13,159 nucleotides of DNA from Lachnospiraceae bacterium UBA3689 (GTDB lineage: Bacteria > Bacillota > Clostridia > Lachnospirales > Lachnospiraceae), in contig DFIU01000004.1 in the NCBI GenBank assembly GCA_002371465.1, positions 1 through 13,159 on the forward strand, given 5' to 3'. The translations under genes and the position numbers were made by a program. The notes beneath the pieces were generated by a model, which searched no databases, was not told where the DNA came from, and saw nothing but the letters and a program-made list of their open reading frames with translations. Of the stretch, positions 12,338 through 13,159 are shown piece after piece (position 1 is the first letter of the stretch; the number at the start of each line of letters is the position of its first letter).

Positions 12338-13048
12338 ATGAGACTTAGAAATGTGCCGCAGGCAAAGGAAATTGTAGCAAAGAGCCCCTTCGTTATCCAC
12401 GATGCGGAAAAACGGAAGGGGAGATGGAAGGATCTAAGCGACAAGCCCATCTACCTGGAGATCGGTATGGGCAAGGGCCGCTTCCTTATTGAACACGCGC
12501 AGAGACATCCGGACCGGGAATATCTGGGTATGGAACGCTATGAGAGCGTCCTCTTCCGCGCCTGTGAGCGGATGGCGGGAGAGGGCTATAAGACGCCCTA
12601 CGACCAGAAGAACTATGAGAAGCATCCCGAGCTGCTGAAAGATTTCAGGGCTCCTCAAAACCTGCATTTTCTGGACCTGGACGCCAAGGCGCTGCCGGAT
12701 ATCTTTGAAAAAGGGGAAGTCGACCACATCTTTTTGAATTTTTCAGACCCCTGGCCCAAGGCCCGCCACGCCAAGAGGAGGCTGACCTCGCACCAGTTCC
12801 TTCATCTTTATGAGCAGATTTTAAAGGACGGGGGTCTGGTTGAGGTTAAGACCGACAATGCCGGTCTCTTTGAATTTTCGGTCGAAGAGGCGGAGGCGGC
12901 TCCCCACTGGGAGATTCTGACCGTGACGCGGAATCTGCACGGCGACCCGGTTCTGAATGAGGACAATATCATGACCGAGTACGAGCGGAAGTTTTCCGCC
13001 CTGGGCAACAAGATCTGCAAGATGGTTATTCGCTGCCGCGAATTCTAA
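12338..13048 (+). CDS. trmB: tRNA (guanine-N7-)-methyltransferase (m7G46)
   Basis: TrmB transfers a methyl group from S-adenosylmethionine to N7 of G46 in the variable loop of tRNAs. The protein is 236 residues. All family motifs are present: N-terminal MRLRNVP, SAM-binding EIGMGKGRF (41-49), E66 at the end of the next strand, NFSDPWPKARHAKRRLT (134-150), KTDNAGLF (171-178) and MTEYERKFSALG (212-223). Compared with typical family members there are about 15-20 extra residues between 80 and 106 (GEGYKTPYDQKNYEKHPELL and the residues after it), before the NLHFLDLDA strand. The ribosome binding site before the ATG at 12338 is weak. The gene lies upstream of a tRNA gene but the two have separate promoters, and V-ATPase is divergent, so there is no operon context. 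Confidence 0.96.
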   Translation: MRLRNVPQAKEIVAKSPFVIHDAEKRKGRWKDLSDKPIYLEIGMGKGRFLIEHAQRHPDREYLGMERYESVLFRACERMAGEGYKTPYDQKNYEKHPELLKDFRAPQNLHFLDLDAKALPDIFEKGEVDHIFLNFSDPWPKARHAKRRLTSHQFLHLYEQILKDGGLVEVKTDNAGLFEFSVEEAEAAPHWEILTVTRNLHGDPVLNEDNIMTEYERKFSALGNKICKMVIRCREF

Positions 13049-13067
13049 AAAAAATCTTAAAAAGCGC

Positions 13068-13096
13068 TTGCAATTTCAAAGGGGCGTGACTATAAT
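13068..13096 (+). promoter_or_regulatory. Sigma-A promoter for the tRNA gene
   Basis: TTGCAA (13068-13073), a 17-bp spacer and a perfect TATAAT (13091-13096) lie about 34 bp before the tRNA 5' end. A perfect 8-bp inverted repeat (GCGTGACT 13084-13091, AGTCACGC 13112-13119) runs into the -10 box and brackets the expected start site, so it may act as an operator or a leader hairpin. Confidence 0.75.
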
Positions 13097-13129
13097 AACA
13101 CTTGCGTTGTGAGTCACGCACCGCGCTAA

Positions 13130-13159
13130 GCGCTTCTAGCTCAGTTGGTAGAGCACCTG
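13130..13159 (+). tRNA. tRNA gene, 5' part only (cut by window end)
   Basis: The 30 nt begin with a 7-nt acceptor strand GCGCTTC, then T8-A9, the D stem GCTC/GAGC (13139-13142 with 13151-13154) around the D loop AGTTGGTA, position 26 A and the first four bases (CCTG) of the anticodon stem. The anticodon is beyond the window, so the amino acid cannot be read. A CCTG anticodon-stem start with this D arm is common in tRNA-Lys, but that is a guess. Confidence 0.88.

Overview
The window looks like a piece of a Bacillota chromosome, probably class Clostridia and possibly Lachnospiraceae. The basis is a complete bacterial V/A-type ATPase operon, strong AGGAGG-type ribosome binding sites, the style of the TrmB protein, and a Firmicute-type prophage lysis cassette. 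The assignment rests on remembered family features, not on a search.

Region 1 (1-2872, + strand) is the late end of a prophage or phage-like element. It holds a tail-associated protein with two C-terminal carbohydrate-binding-like repeats, a terminator, a holin, and a large multi-domain endolysin whose start lies 2 nt after the holin stop. No integrase or structural genes are visible; they would lie to the left of the window.

Region 2 (2873-3304) is a 432-bp gene-free stretch and the least explained part of the window. It contains a hairpin after the endolysin, a 72-nt two-tier inverted repeat, an AT-rich segment with short palindromes, a cluster of DnaA-box-like 9-mers that includes a 12-bp tandem repeat, a terminator-like hairpin, and a strong bidirectional terminator. 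It probably holds the prophage/host junction.

Region 3 (3305-11998, - strand) is a nine-gene V/A-ATPase operon, transcribed in the order G(ntpF)-C-I-K-F(ntpG)-E-A-B-D. It encodes every expected part: catalytic A and non-catalytic B, central stalk D and F, peripheral stalks E and G, the C connector, membrane subunit I and the K ring. Most junctions are tight: ATGA overlaps at F/E and E/A, and ribosome binding sites inside the preceding stop at C/I and B/D. The exceptions are a 122-bp G-C spacer carrying an 18-bp direct repeat around a hairpin, and an 80-bp I-K spacer. The enzyme couples ATP hydrolysis or synthesis to ion movement. The K sequence lacks the Gln/Thr sodium ligands of Enterococcus hirae NtpK, so H+ is the more likely ion.

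Region 4 (11999-13159) has a divergent intergenic region of 339 bp, then trmB (tRNA m7G46 methyltransferase) on the + strand, a strong sigma-A promoter, and the first 30 nt of a tRNA gene cut by the window end. I found no convincing wholly new multi-gene system; the best candidates for novelty are the non-coding structures in Region 2 and the G-C spacer.
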